From positions 1-14,379 of the forward strand of contig CALIRC010000098.1 in NCBI GenBank assembly GCA_938044295.1: a stretch of DNA of 14,379 nt, given 5' to 3'. Made by a program: the position numbers and the translations under genes. Below the pieces are notes generated by a model. That model saw only the letters and a list, made by a program, of their open reading frames with translations, was not told the DNA's origin and did no database searches. Within the stretch, counting starts at the first letter, position 1. Each line of letters begins with the position of its first letter. Of the stretch, positions 7,168 through 14,164 are shown piece after piece. The stretch is from Minisyncoccota bacterium (GTDB lineage Bacteria > Patescibacteriota > Minisyncoccia > Moranbacterales > GCA-2747515).

Positions 7168-8901
7168 ATGAAACAAAAAACAATACTTAAAGAATGGGTG
7201 ATTAAAGACTATGCGCATGCACCTCATTCTGATTTAGAGAACATCCATCCTGTAACGTCTCTACTTTTGTCTCATAGAGGAGTTAAAAGTGCAGAGCAGG
7301 CACGTGAATTTCTCTATCCTGACTATGATGAGCATTCTCATAGTCCGCATTTGTTTGTGCAGATGAAAAAAGTCATAGAACGTGTTGGCAGAGCTTTGGA
7401 AGAAGGTGAGAAAGTTGGTGTTTTTGGGGATCATGATGTTGATGGGATTAGCGCTGCTACACTGATGAGTGAAGCTTTAGAGAAGCTTGGTCTAGCGTGC
7501 GAAGTGACTATTCCTAGTAAGCACCATGATGGACATGGACTTAATGAGAATGCGATTGATGATTTTGTGGCATCTGAAGTCTCACTCATGATCACGGTCG
7601 ATTGTGGCACATCAAATGCAAAAGAAATTGCATATGCAAAAGAGAAGGGCGTTGACACTATTGTTGTAGATCATCATCTTGCGCCTGAGATTTTACCAGA
7701 AGCGATTGCGATTATCAATCCACAACTTCCTGATAGCGGCTATCCTTTTAGAGATCTGTGTGGAACAGCTTGTGTGTTTAAGGTGGTCGAAGCGCTTTAT
7801 GGCACATTTTTTCCAGGTGAAAGTGAACAATTGAAATGGTTACTTGATATTGTGGGAGTTGGAACGATTGCTGACTGTATGCCACTTCGTGGAGAAAATC
7901 GTTTATTGGTAAAATATGGACTTCTCGTTCTTCAGAAAACTCGACGATTGGGTTATCAAGAGATGATTGCAGTTGGGGAGATTGGTAAATATGACGGAGG
8001 TGACATTAATGCGCAGACGGTAGCTTTTCAAATTGCACCGCGGATCAATGCTGCTGGTCGTATGGGGGAGGCGCGTGATGCGTTTGCGCTTATGCGGGAG
8101 ACTGATCCTGCGCTTGCACATGTCCGTGCTAAAGAACTTGATGCAACAAATGTGAAAAGGCGGAAACTTACAGAGAAGCTTTTTAACAAAGCTGAAAAAG
8201 AAGTGAAGGCAGCATTTCATGATCGACCATTTATTTTTATTTCTGGTGATTATCCAATCGGACTTGTGGGTATCGTTGCTGGTCGTATTTGCCATAAGTA
8301 TGGTAAGCCTGTTGGTGTTTTTATGGAGGAAGGTGACACAGTACGTGGCTCGTTTCGATCGCCTGAGCATATACATATCGTGGAAGTTCTGGACGCTGCT
8401 TCGGATCATTTACTCAAACATGGTGGTCATGCGCGTGCAGCTGGTGCAACACTTGCAAAAAAAGAGATCAATGCGTTTATTGCACGTGCTACTGCATCGG
8501 TAGAGGAACAGCTAGAAGATGTCACAGCTGATGATGGTATTTTTGCTGATTTGAAAGTGTGTGCTACAGAAATCGATCATGATTTATGTGAAGAGCTTGT
8601 ACGTTTTGAACCCTATGGACATGGTAATGAAGAGCCAGTACTATGGATAACAAACTTACTTGTTGAGAATTTACGCGCTGTCGGTAAAACAGGAAAGCAC
8701 ATCAAGTGTGTTTTTTATAAGCAGCAAGACGGTGGACTCTTAGAAGGTATTGGTTTTGGCTTGGCTGAGAATATTGGTGAGATTACTCAGGGTGATCATG
8801 TGGAGATTCTAGGAAATGTCAGAGCAAATCACTTTAACGGAAAAACAACAACACAAGTAAACGTTTTGGAAATGCGAAAAGTATCATCTTTAGATTCATA
8901 A
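7168..8901 (+). CDS. recJ: Single-stranded-DNA-specific 5'-3' exonuclease RecJ
   Basis: RecJ degrades single-stranded DNA from the 5' end in recombinational and mismatch repair. This 577-residue copy has the normal length. DHH-domain motifs are visible: FGDHDVDGIS (D88, D90, D92), the VDCG Asp (D145), the VVDHHL signature (168-170) and the later Asp in GTIADCMPL (D236), which together bind two metal ions. NAAGRMG (294-300) matches the family. The DHHA1 motif GGHARAAG is at 419-426, and the C-terminal OB-fold region ends the protein. I chose the ATG at 7168. An upstream in-frame TTG at 7096 would add 24 hydrophobic residues unlike any RecJ start and begins right at the TATAAT of a likely promoter. 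It leads a four-gene unit; yaaA starts 14 bases after its stop. Arginine codons are mostly CGN. Confidence 0.95.
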   Translation: MKQKTILKEWVIKDYAHAPHSDLENIHPVTSLLLSHRGVKSAEQAREFLYPDYDEHSHSPHLFVQMKKVIERVGRALEEGEKVGVFGDHDVDGISAATLMSEALEKLGLACEVTIPSKHHDGHGLNENAIDDFVASEVSLMITVDCGTSNAKEIAYAKEKGVDTIVVDHHLAPEILPEAIAIINPQLPDSGYPFRDLCGTACVFKVVEALYGTFFPGESEQLKWLLDIVGVGTIADCMPLRGENRLLVKYGLLVLQKTRRLGYQEMIAVGEIGKYDGGDINAQTVAFQIAPRINAAGRMGEARDAFALMRETDPALAHVRAKELDATNVKRRKLTEKLFNKAEKEVKAAFHDRPFIFISGDYPIGLVGIVAGRICHKYGKPVGVFMEEGDTVRGSFRSPEHIHIVEVLDAASDHLLKHGGHARAAGATLAKKEINAFIARATASVEEQLEDVTADDGIFADLKVCATEIDHDLCEELVRFEPYGHGNEEPVLWITNLLVENLRAVGKTGKHIKCVFYKQQDGGLLEGIGFGLAENIGEITQGDHVEILGNVRANHFNGKTTTQVNVLEMRKVSSLDS

Positions 8902-8915
8902 TTCAAAAAGTATTT

Positions 8916-9719
8916 ATGTATATCTTACTTTCACCATCAAAGTCCCTTGATTTTGTGCGTTCTTATACGCAAATGCCTGCGACTGGGCATAAACCATTTT
9001 TCACTGTGAAGACTAAACAATTACATCATACGTTAAAGGTGCTTTCGCAAATAGAAATTGCGCATTTGATGCATATATCTGATGCACTTGCAGCGCTTAA
9101 CTATGATCGTTTTCAAAAATGGTCTGGTACTTACACCAAACAAGTGACAAATGATCTTGATGAGAAAAATTTTGTGCAAGCGTTGAGCGCATTCACAGGA
9201 GATGTGTATAAAGGTTTTTCATTGGATCGCTATACATCGTCTGATTGGCACTACGCCGATGAGCACATTGGGATCATCAGTGGGTTCTATGGATTGCTTA
9301 GTCCGCTCACATACATGAAGCCTTACCGATTAGAAATGGGGACGCGATTGGATTTCGCTGTTGGTAAGAAACAATACAGAGGTTTGTATGATTATTGGCG
9401 AGATGAACTTACTGCTTATGTAGATGGTAAAATGTCACAGGAAAAGATTCTTCTTAACCTTGCTTCCATGGAGTATGCTAAAGCTGTAGACTTCAGTGCT
9501 ATTTCTGGTGAGGTGATTACTGCGCATTTCAAAGTACGCAAAGGAAAGCAGTATAGAGTCGTTGGTATTTCGGCAAAATTTGCGCGGGGTGAGATGGCAA
9601 ATGCAGTCGTCAAAGGTCGGCTAAAAAAAGTAGAAGATCTGTATGCGCTTACACCAGCTGGGTTTGTCTATAATAAAAAACTTTCAACAACAAGTGATCT
9701 TGTTTTTGTGAAAAAATAA
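8916..9719 (+). CDS. yaaA: YaaA (DUF328/UPF0246) peroxide-stress protein
   Basis: The 267-residue protein matches the YaaA family along its length: MYILLSPSKSLDF at the start, FTGDVYKGF at about 93-101, the hallmark SGFYGLLSPL with PYRLEMGTRL at 122-144, LLNLASMEY, and a closing KKLSTTSDLVFV. In E. coli YaaA (about 258 residues) protects against hydrogen peroxide by limiting free intracellular iron, and the fold binds DNA. The biochemical mechanism is not settled. No export signal is present, so it acts in the cytoplasm. It lies 14 bases after recJ and 5 bases before the kinase gene, inside a unit of DNA and RNA maintenance genes, which suits a role in guarding DNA from oxidative damage. No OxyR-type site can be claimed. 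Confidence 0.93.
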   Translation: MYILLSPSKSLDFVRSYTQMPATGHKPFFTVKTKQLHHTLKVLSQIEIAHLMHISDALAALNYDRFQKWSGTYTKQVTNDLDEKNFVQALSAFTGDVYKGFSLDRYTSSDWHYADEHIGIISGFYGLLSPLTYMKPYRLEMGTRLDFAVGKKQYRGLYDYWRDELTAYVDGKMSQEKILLNLASMEYAKAVDFSAISGEVITAHFKVRKGKQYRVVGISAKFARGEMANAVVKGRLKKVEDLYALTPAGFVYNKKLSTTSDLVFVKK

Positions 9720-9724
9720 TTTTT

Positions 9725-10255
9725 ATGAAGCTGATTATCATTAATGGACCTTGTGGTGTTGGTAAAACGACACTCAGTGAAAGACTTGTGCAAGACTATA
9801 CGCTTATGGTCCATGTAGATATTGATCGTGTGCGAAAGCAGATTACGCATTTTCGAGAAAACAGGGCGCAGAGCAGCGAACTGGCTTTTGAGGTCGCTTT
9901 CGGTATGGTTGAGAGAGCTTTGGGTCATGGGGTTGATGTTTTGGTGGATAAGATTTTCTTTAATTCTCATGATGCGCCGCGACAGTATTTGGAAGATCTT
10001 GTGGAGATCGGTGAGCGTTATGATGCTACAATCCATGAATTTATCCTCAACGCTGATAAGGCAACGATCTTGCAACGTGCTACAGACCGTGGCTTTGGCA
10101 CAGGTGGTATTTTGACGCCTGAAAAGGTAGATACTTTTTATGATGCGATACAGTTGTATATGACGCGTCGCCCACATGCGATGATCGTCGATACAACAAC
10201 ACTTTTACCTGAAGATGTTTATAAATATGTAAAGAAAAATATTGATGGAAAATAG
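9725..10255 (+). CDS. P-loop kinase of the AAA_33/zeta-like type, substrate unknown
   Basis: This 176-residue protein begins with a strand and a Walker A loop, IIINGPCGVGKTT (G8-T16), followed by an Asp after the second strand (MVHVDID, D32). This is the pattern of small kinases such as chloramphenicol phosphotransferase, gluconate kinase and zeta-like proteins, in which that Asp helps activate the acceptor hydroxyl. A conserved-looking DKIFFNS lies mid-chain (about residue 77), and an Arg-rich stretch, LQRATDRGF, near 115-123 may form the lid. The phosphate acceptor cannot be read from the sequence. There is no antitoxin-like partner beside it, so a toxin role is not supported. It starts 5 bases after yaaA, and rnhA follows 4 bases after its TAG. 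Confidence 0.8.
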   Translation: MKLIIINGPCGVGKTTLSERLVQDYTLMVHVDIDRVRKQITHFRENRAQSSELAFEVAFGMVERALGHGVDVLVDKIFFNSHDAPRQYLEDLVEIGERYDATIHEFILNADKATILQRATDRGFGTGGILTPEKVDTFYDAIQLYMTRRPHAMIVDTTTLLPEDVYKYVKKNIDGK

Positions 10256-10259
10256 TACG

Positions 10260-10694
10260 ATGTATACGGTGTATACGGATGGTGGTTCACGTGGTAATCC
10301 TGGTATTGGTGGCTGGGGTGCGTACATTTGTTTTGAAAATACTGAAGAGGAACTTTCTGGTAGTCAAAAGGTTGCAACAAATAACCAGATGGAGCTTACT
10401 GCAGCGATCAAGGGATTGCAGTTTTGTCCTGAGAGCTGTGCAGTAGATCTTTATACTGATTCCACTTATGTCAAAGATGGTATTACTAAGTGGATCGTCA
10501 ACTGGAAGCGCAATGGATGGAAAACAGCTGCGAAGAAGCCTGTGAAAAATCAAGAGCTATGGATGATGCTCGACGTCGAAGTGTCAAAAAGAAATGTAGC
10601 GTGGCATTGGGTCAAAGGTCACGATGGAGAAGTGGGGAATGAAAAGGCTGATGCTCTTTGCAATCGCGCGATGGATATTTTGGAAGTCATTTGA
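10260..10694 (+). CDS. rnhA: Ribonuclease HI
   Basis: RNase HI cuts the RNA strand of RNA-DNA hybrids, removing R-loops and primers. The 144-residue chain carries the full active site: D7 in VYTDGGSRGNPG, E45 in NNQMELTAAI, D67 in LYTDSTYV and D131 in NEKADAL, with H121 in KGHDG as the assisting histidine. The basic handle region (WKRNGWKTAAKKPVKN, about 82-97) is present as in E. coli RNase HI. I chose the ATG at 10260, 4 bases after the kinase stop; starts at 10245 (ATG) or 10242 (TTG) would overlap the kinase by up to 14 bases and add 5-6 residues. The gene ends at TGA, which argues against TGA being read as an amino acid here. No clear terminator follows. Confidence 0.95.
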   Translation: MYTVYTDGGSRGNPGIGGWGAYICFENTEEELSGSQKVATNNQMELTAAIKGLQFCPESCAVDLYTDSTYVKDGITKWIVNWKRNGWKTAAKKPVKNQELWMMLDVEVSKRNVAWHWVKGHDGEVGNEKADALCNRAMDILEVI

Positions 10695-10816
10695 ACTGCG
10701 TGATGGGTGAGCTGAAGATATGGATCGGTTTCGAGCGTGTTCTTAGAAAACTCACAAACCAAAACTGTTCCAAACATCAGCAAGAAAAACCTGTTGACAA
10801 AGTAGTTTTCAAAAAC

Positions 10817-10845
10817 TTGACTAAAACTAGTACATGTGCTATAGT
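10817..10845 (+). promoter_or_regulatory. Consensus promoter for the lipoprotein gene
   Basis: TTGACT (10817-10822), a 17-base spacer and TATAGT (10840-10845) with an upstream TG (extended -10). Transcription would begin near 10852, about 22 bases before the ATG at 10874. A second TTGACA at 10794-10799 has no matching -10. Confidence 0.75.
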
Positions 10846-10873
10846 TCATTTCCATTAAATTTATCGCAAATCT

Positions 10874-11479
10874 ATGAAAAAAACACTTTTGACACTACTT
10901 ATATTCCCACTCTTTCTGATGGGATGCACAAACGAAAAAACAAGTACAGTAATCGTTGATACTCCTGCTAATGCACCAGAAGAAACCAACGAAGAACTTC
11001 TCGACACGAGCGACTGGAAGGTTTTTGAAAATGATGAAGTTTCATTCGCATATCCACATGAAGAATTCACAGTAGTTTCTAGTAAAAAGCAAGCTTTACC
11101 CTTCACCCCTATCTCAGGTTGTGAGGTTGATTTTCAGGGAAAGGAAGAAGTGTGTAAATATGATATAGTGACGCTTTCGAATAACGATCAAATGAAAAAG
11201 TTTTACTTTGCCGTAGTTGACTATGATCCTAGAAATACAAATAACATTGCTAATGCAAGTAAAATACAGATTATCGGTACTGATCTATCTGCTGACACCT
11301 GTCTCAGCATGGGAAACAACATAAGACTGAAAACTGATACAGAGAAAGCATTGTTTATCTCTTTTGAATCTATAGAAGACTTTTCTAAAAATGACGATAA
11401 AACGCTTATACAAAGGTGCGCAGATCTAAATTCTGATAAAACTCTGCGAGCGATTCTTGATTCTATTTCAGTTTCATAA
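10874..11479 (+). CDS. Lipoprotein with a C-terminal 'YP' domain, function unknown
   Basis: The 201-residue precursor starts with a short charged end, a hydrophobic stretch and the lipobox LMGC, so C18 is the expected lipidated residue after signal-peptidase II cleavage. An acidic, Thr/Pro-rich linker (about 19-45) leads to a globular domain that opens DWKVFENDEVSFAYP (residue 61 is the Pro) and ends AILDSISVS. The same opening and closing pattern is seen in the interrupted membrane protein at 6019-6858. Cys residues at about 84 and 94 may form a disulfide outside the membrane. It would sit on the outer face of the cytoplasmic membrane. The gene has its own consensus promoter and is followed by an AT-rich hairpin, so it is probably monocistronic. 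Arginine codons are AGA, AGA, AGG and CGA, unlike the CGN-rich recJ group. Confidence 0.85.
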   Translation: MKKTLLTLLIFPLFLMGCTNEKTSTVIVDTPANAPEETNEELLDTSDWKVFENDEVSFAYPHEEFTVVSSKKQALPFTPISGCEVDFQGKEEVCKYDIVTLSNNDQMKKFYFAVVDYDPRNTNNIANASKIQIIGTDLSADTCLSMGNNIRLKTDTEKALFISFESIEDFSKNDDKTLIQRCADLNSDKTLRAILDSISVS

Positions 11480-11493
11480 ATCATGCTGTCTTA

Positions 11494-11518
11494 AAAATCT
11501 TCATAATGTGAAGATTTT
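11494..11518 (+). terminator. AT-rich hairpin, probable weak terminator
   Basis: AAAATCTTCA (11494-11503) pairs perfectly with TGAAGATTTT (11509-11518) around a 5-base loop, 14 bases after the lipoprotein stop. The T run is only four bases and lies within the stem, so termination may be partial; the hairpin is symmetrical and could act on either strand. Confidence 0.55.
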
Positions 11519-11558
11519 CATGGACGACAAGATTATAGTCCATATCACTGAAATTATA

Positions 11559-11564
11559 GAGGAG
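11559..11564 (+). promoter_or_regulatory. Strong Shine-Dalgarno site of the M23 peptidase gene
   Basis: GAGGAG lies 7 bases before a GTG codon at 11572. It fixes this non-ATG start and contrasts with the recJ group, where no such sites are seen. Confidence 0.8.
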
Positions 11565-11571
11565 AGTAAAA

Positions 11572-12399
11572 GTGAAACAGTACGTTAATAAATTAATTCT
11601 AGTGGCTACCATGCTATGCGCCAATCCTGCCTTTGCAGAAAAGCCATTTTGGCAAGTTGCCGTACCCGGCTCTGATGCACACATTCCGACGTATACATAT
11701 CACCATAGACAGTATCCCAGTTGGGGAGAAAGAACTCATTTTGGTGTTGATGTTTGGGGTAAAAGCGGTACTCCAATTGTAGCAGTGTGGGATGGGGTGG
11801 TTGAGGCAACAATAACTAGTTTAAAAAAGTCTAACAATGATCCAGAGACCTTAGGCTTTGCTATTTTAGTTAGATATCCCAAGAAGGGAGAATCTGGAGG
11901 AGATTTATGTCACGTTGCTCTTCATTTGAGAGATGCACCAACTTTATCACCAGGAAAGCCTTTCAAAAAAGGGGATGAGCTAGGAAAAATGGGTGATACT
12001 GGAGCGGCAAAAGGGGTTGTGCACACTCATATGGAGCTCAGAAATTTTTGTCCTCCAGTTAGGGGAGATAGAGCTAGCTTTTTTCATTCACAAATCGGCA
12101 CAACCTACGCAAATTACGATGCAAGAAATGAAGAATGGGTAATAAGCGATTGGGAAGACCCTAAGACATTTCTCGTTAAAAATGAGTCAGAGCAGAATAC
12201 CATAATCCTCACAAAAGATCGCAATAGTAATCTCGCGTGGGATAGCGGCTACTGTCATTTTGCAACAAAGTGGTATGAGGTTGATAGAAACAACAACGCA
12301 CAACTGGTCAGAGAGCTGGATGAGTCAGAAGCTGATCCATATCCAGGCAACGTAAAATTCTGTCAATCATACGGCATTCCGCCGCAATGTCTGATATAA
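11572..12399 (+). CDS. Secreted M23-family (LytM-type) metallopeptidase
   Basis: M23 enzymes cut peptide cross-bridges of peptidoglycan using one zinc ion. The 275-residue precursor starts with a signal peptide (hydrophobic 6-20, likely cleavage after AFA at about 22). The catalytic pattern is complete: H56 and D60 in THFGVDVWG (HxxxD), H118 in VALHL, and H151/H153 in HTHMELR (HxH). GTPIVAVWDGVV and the KKGDELGKMGDTG loop are family-typical. A tail from about 175, with Cys pairs (C228, C264, C273), has no clear parallel and may be a small disulfide-bonded binding domain. Arginine codons are 9 AGA, 1 AGG and 1 CGC, unlike recJ, and a strong GAGGAG precedes the GTG start; both hint at a different origin. 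The exported CARDB-like protein follows after 13 bases. The target could be the cell's own wall or another cell's. Confidence 0.88.
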   Translation: MKQYVNKLILVATMLCANPAFAEKPFWQVAVPGSDAHIPTYTYHHRQYPSWGERTHFGVDVWGKSGTPIVAVWDGVVEATITSLKKSNNDPETLGFAILVRYPKKGESGGDLCHVALHLRDAPTLSPGKPFKKGDELGKMGDTGAAKGVVHTHMELRNFCPPVRGDRASFFHSQIGTTYANYDARNEEWVISDWEDPKTFLVKNESEQNTIILTKDRNSNLAWDSGYCHFATKWYEVDRNNNAQLVRELDESEADPYPGNVKFCQSYGIPPQCLI

Positions 12400-12405
12400 G
12401 AGGGG
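12400..12405 (+). promoter_or_regulatory. Shine-Dalgarno site of the CARDB/repeat protein gene
   Basis: GAGGGG directly follows the M23 stop and lies 7 bases before the ATG at 12413, supporting that start and translation from a shared transcript. Confidence 0.7.
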
Positions 12406-12412
12406 ATATGTA

Positions 12413-14032
12413 ATGAAAATATTCAGAAAGATAATATATGGGCTTTTGAGCTCAGGTCTAACTACCGCAACTTATGCTTCCTGTAACACAGAGCAAGTAA
12501 CGGTAAAAGTTACTTCCGAAGCCGTTACACAGGTAGAGCAATCACCAGTGACTGGAACGGCGCCAGATATCACACCAGATTTCGACGTCTTCTACTATGG
12601 CGAGGAAATTAGTGCCAACAGTGATGATGGTCGAGGTGAGGATGTCTATCCAGGGCAGATTGTCCAACTTCAGCTGGAAGCAGAAGTATCGAACAGAGAT
12701 GTCATAGTTTCTGATGTGAGAAATGGCAGTTCTGAGTCAATCGACGGTAAAATTCTCGCTCGTGTGGCAGGGATTACTAGTTGGGAGGAAGTACCAAACT
12801 CTGAGGAAGATCTAGAGTTCGACGTAAAAAACCTCGTTGAGAAAGATGGTACTTCAGTCGAAGTAATCAACTACGTCGTACCGGACGCACCACCTGGATC
12901 GGAGCTGCAGTTGCAAGCATTTGTCGATGACGATGATGAAATTCGTGAAGAAGGTGAAGGCAACAACGCATCCAGAGTAGAGAAGTTCACGATCGTGGAA
13001 GTGCCTGTATGGGATCTGCGTATAGGTAAGATGGAGAGCGATGTGACGAAGCAGGGTGATCTCTGGATGCTTCACTACAGCATCACGAATGATACTGACT
13101 TCATCACACCCGGGAGTATTGTGCTGGAATACTCTAGTGATAATACTCTAGTGAGGAGACTGTCGATACCGCCATTGAAGGCAGGCGAGACCAGAGAGCT
13201 CAGCATTTCAGGAAGATCCCACGCAGTTGGTCAGGAGACCAAGAAAGTGTGTCTAGCGAAAACACAAAATCCTTTTCCGATTATGCATCCAGGAAGCTGT
13301 GGTGAATCTGGCATACTGCAAGTGGACGCAAAGCCGTTGCCACCAAAAGGGAGTTTGGGAGGTGTAAGTTGTAACTACATCACTGGTGTCGTGTCAGATC
13401 CTAATGGCACGAAAACGCTACGTGTACATGTCCACGATCAAAACGGATTTGTCGGTGGAGTGGATGCAAATTCAAACGGAGTATTCTTGTTTGACATCAG
13501 AAACCGGCAAAATGGCGTTGCGTATACTTACAGAGTCTATGTGCTGGATGATCGTGTAGGAGAGGATGTGGGAAAAGTCTATATCGGAAGTGTGAAGAAA
13601 ACATGTCTCCCTACAAGTGTGATGATAGTAAAACGTGCGACAAACCTTACTTCACAAAGCTACTATTTCACACCGGATCACAGCAGTCTAATAGGAAATA
13701 CGGAGTGGCGACGTGAAGGTGGTGTATTTGGCGCATACTCAGTAAAGAAATGGATTGCAGGAACAGCGCTCATTCACTTCAACTGGCATAATGGAAGAAG
13801 GAGTCATGTTCCTTCGACATCGCCGACGGAAGGCGTTAGAGATGGGTACAGTCGCGGTCACGCAACCTTTCGGTGCCCCACAAGACAACTTCCTGGTACG
13901 CGATCTCTGTGGCGGTTATACCACTCTGAGAAAAAGTCGCACAGGGCAGCGCAAGACCCTGAAACAATCCGCAAATCAGAAAAAAGCGGATTCAAGAAGG
14001 ATCGGATTCTGTGCTATGTCTGGCCTGTATAG
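12413..14032 (+). CDS. Exported multidomain protein: CARDB/Ig-like domains and three DUF5648-like repeats
   Basis: The 539-residue protein has a signal peptide (1-22, likely cleavage after TYA, or just before C24 if lipidated). Residues 55-195 look like a CARDB-type beta domain, ending in the typical EGEGNNASRVEKFTI. A second beta domain spans about 198-280 and a third Ig-like block about 315-398. The C-terminal part has three repeats with the spacing of DUF5648-type modules: about 402-442 (SQSYYFTPDHSS, then EWRREGGVFGAY), 451-488 (ALIHFNWHNGRRSH, then STSPTEG) and 498-538 (LWRLYHSEKKSH, then GFKKDRILCYVWP). These folds usually bind ligands or surfaces, so a cell-surface or secreted binding role is likely. 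The gene follows the M23 peptidase after 13 bases and ends before a strong terminator. The repeats are eroded relative to my memory of the family, and I considered a frameshift, but the repeat pattern persists in this frame to the stop. The domain names need a profile search. Confidence 0.8.
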   Translation: MKIFRKIIYGLLSSGLTTATYASCNTEQVTVKVTSEAVTQVEQSPVTGTAPDITPDFDVFYYGEEISANSDDGRGEDVYPGQIVQLQLEAEVSNRDVIVSDVRNGSSESIDGKILARVAGITSWEEVPNSEEDLEFDVKNLVEKDGTSVEVINYVVPDAPPGSELQLQAFVDDDDEIREEGEGNNASRVEKFTIVEVPVWDLRIGKMESDVTKQGDLWMLHYSITNDTDFITPGSIVLEYSSDNTLVRRLSIPPLKAGETRELSISGRSHAVGQETKKVCLAKTQNPFPIMHPGSCGESGILQVDAKPLPPKGSLGGVSCNYITGVVSDPNGTKTLRVHVHDQNGFVGGVDANSNGVFLFDIRNRQNGVAYTYRVYVLDDRVGEDVGKVYIGSVKKTCLPTSVMIVKRATNLTSQSYYFTPDHSSLIGNTEWRREGGVFGAYSVKKWIAGTALIHFNWHNGRRSHVPSTSPTEGVRDGYSRGHATFRCPTRQLPGTRSLWRLYHSEKKSHRAAQDPETIRKSEKSGFKKDRILCYVWPV

Positions 14033-14089
14033 AAGTATATAATGTGGCCAGATATCAAATGAGCTCGTTTCATTTAGTTATTTTCAGGT

Positions 14090-14110
14090 CCTCAGATGCA
14101 ATTTCTGAGG
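14090..14110 (+). other. Small hairpin before the terminator
   Basis: CCTCAGA (14090-14096) pairs with TCTGAGG (14104-14110) around a 7-base loop. It has no T run. It may protect the transcript end or act with the following terminator. Confidence 0.45.
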
Positions 14111-14119
14111 CGATACACG

Positions 14120-14157
14120 AAAATCCGCTTAATCGCAATGGTCAAGCGGATTTTTTT
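14120..14157 (+). terminator. Strong Rho-independent terminator closing the secreted cassette
   Basis: AAAATCCGCTT (14120-14130) pairs perfectly with AAGCGGATTTT (14144-14154) around a 13-base loop, and seven T end the structure (14151-14157). It lies about 90 bases after the stop at 14032. Confidence 0.85.
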
Positions 14158-14164
14158 ATACTTT

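Noticed and set aside
9668..10177. Long minus-strand open frame opposite yaaA and the kinase gene
   Set aside because: It is the mirror of two well-supported plus-strand genes, has skewed composition and matches no family.
9725..10255. Toxin of a zeta-type toxin-antitoxin pair
   Set aside because: The kinase has the P-loop and Asp, but no small antitoxin gene lies next to it and it is embedded in a housekeeping unit.
10680..10800. Recoding of TGA as glycine, as in Absconditabacteria and Gracilibacteria
   Set aside because: No gene here contains an in-frame TGA, and reading through the RNase HI stop would add a tail with several more TGA codons and no protein-like character.
13740..14042. 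A frameshift in the C-terminal part of the CARDB/repeat protein
   Set aside because: An alternative frame (13755-14042) is open and the tail looks odd at first, but the repeat pattern (aromatic-Arg-aromatic-Tyr, then Ser-His, then Glu-Gly or Lys-Ser-Gly, then aromatic end) continues in the original frame up to the stop at 14032.
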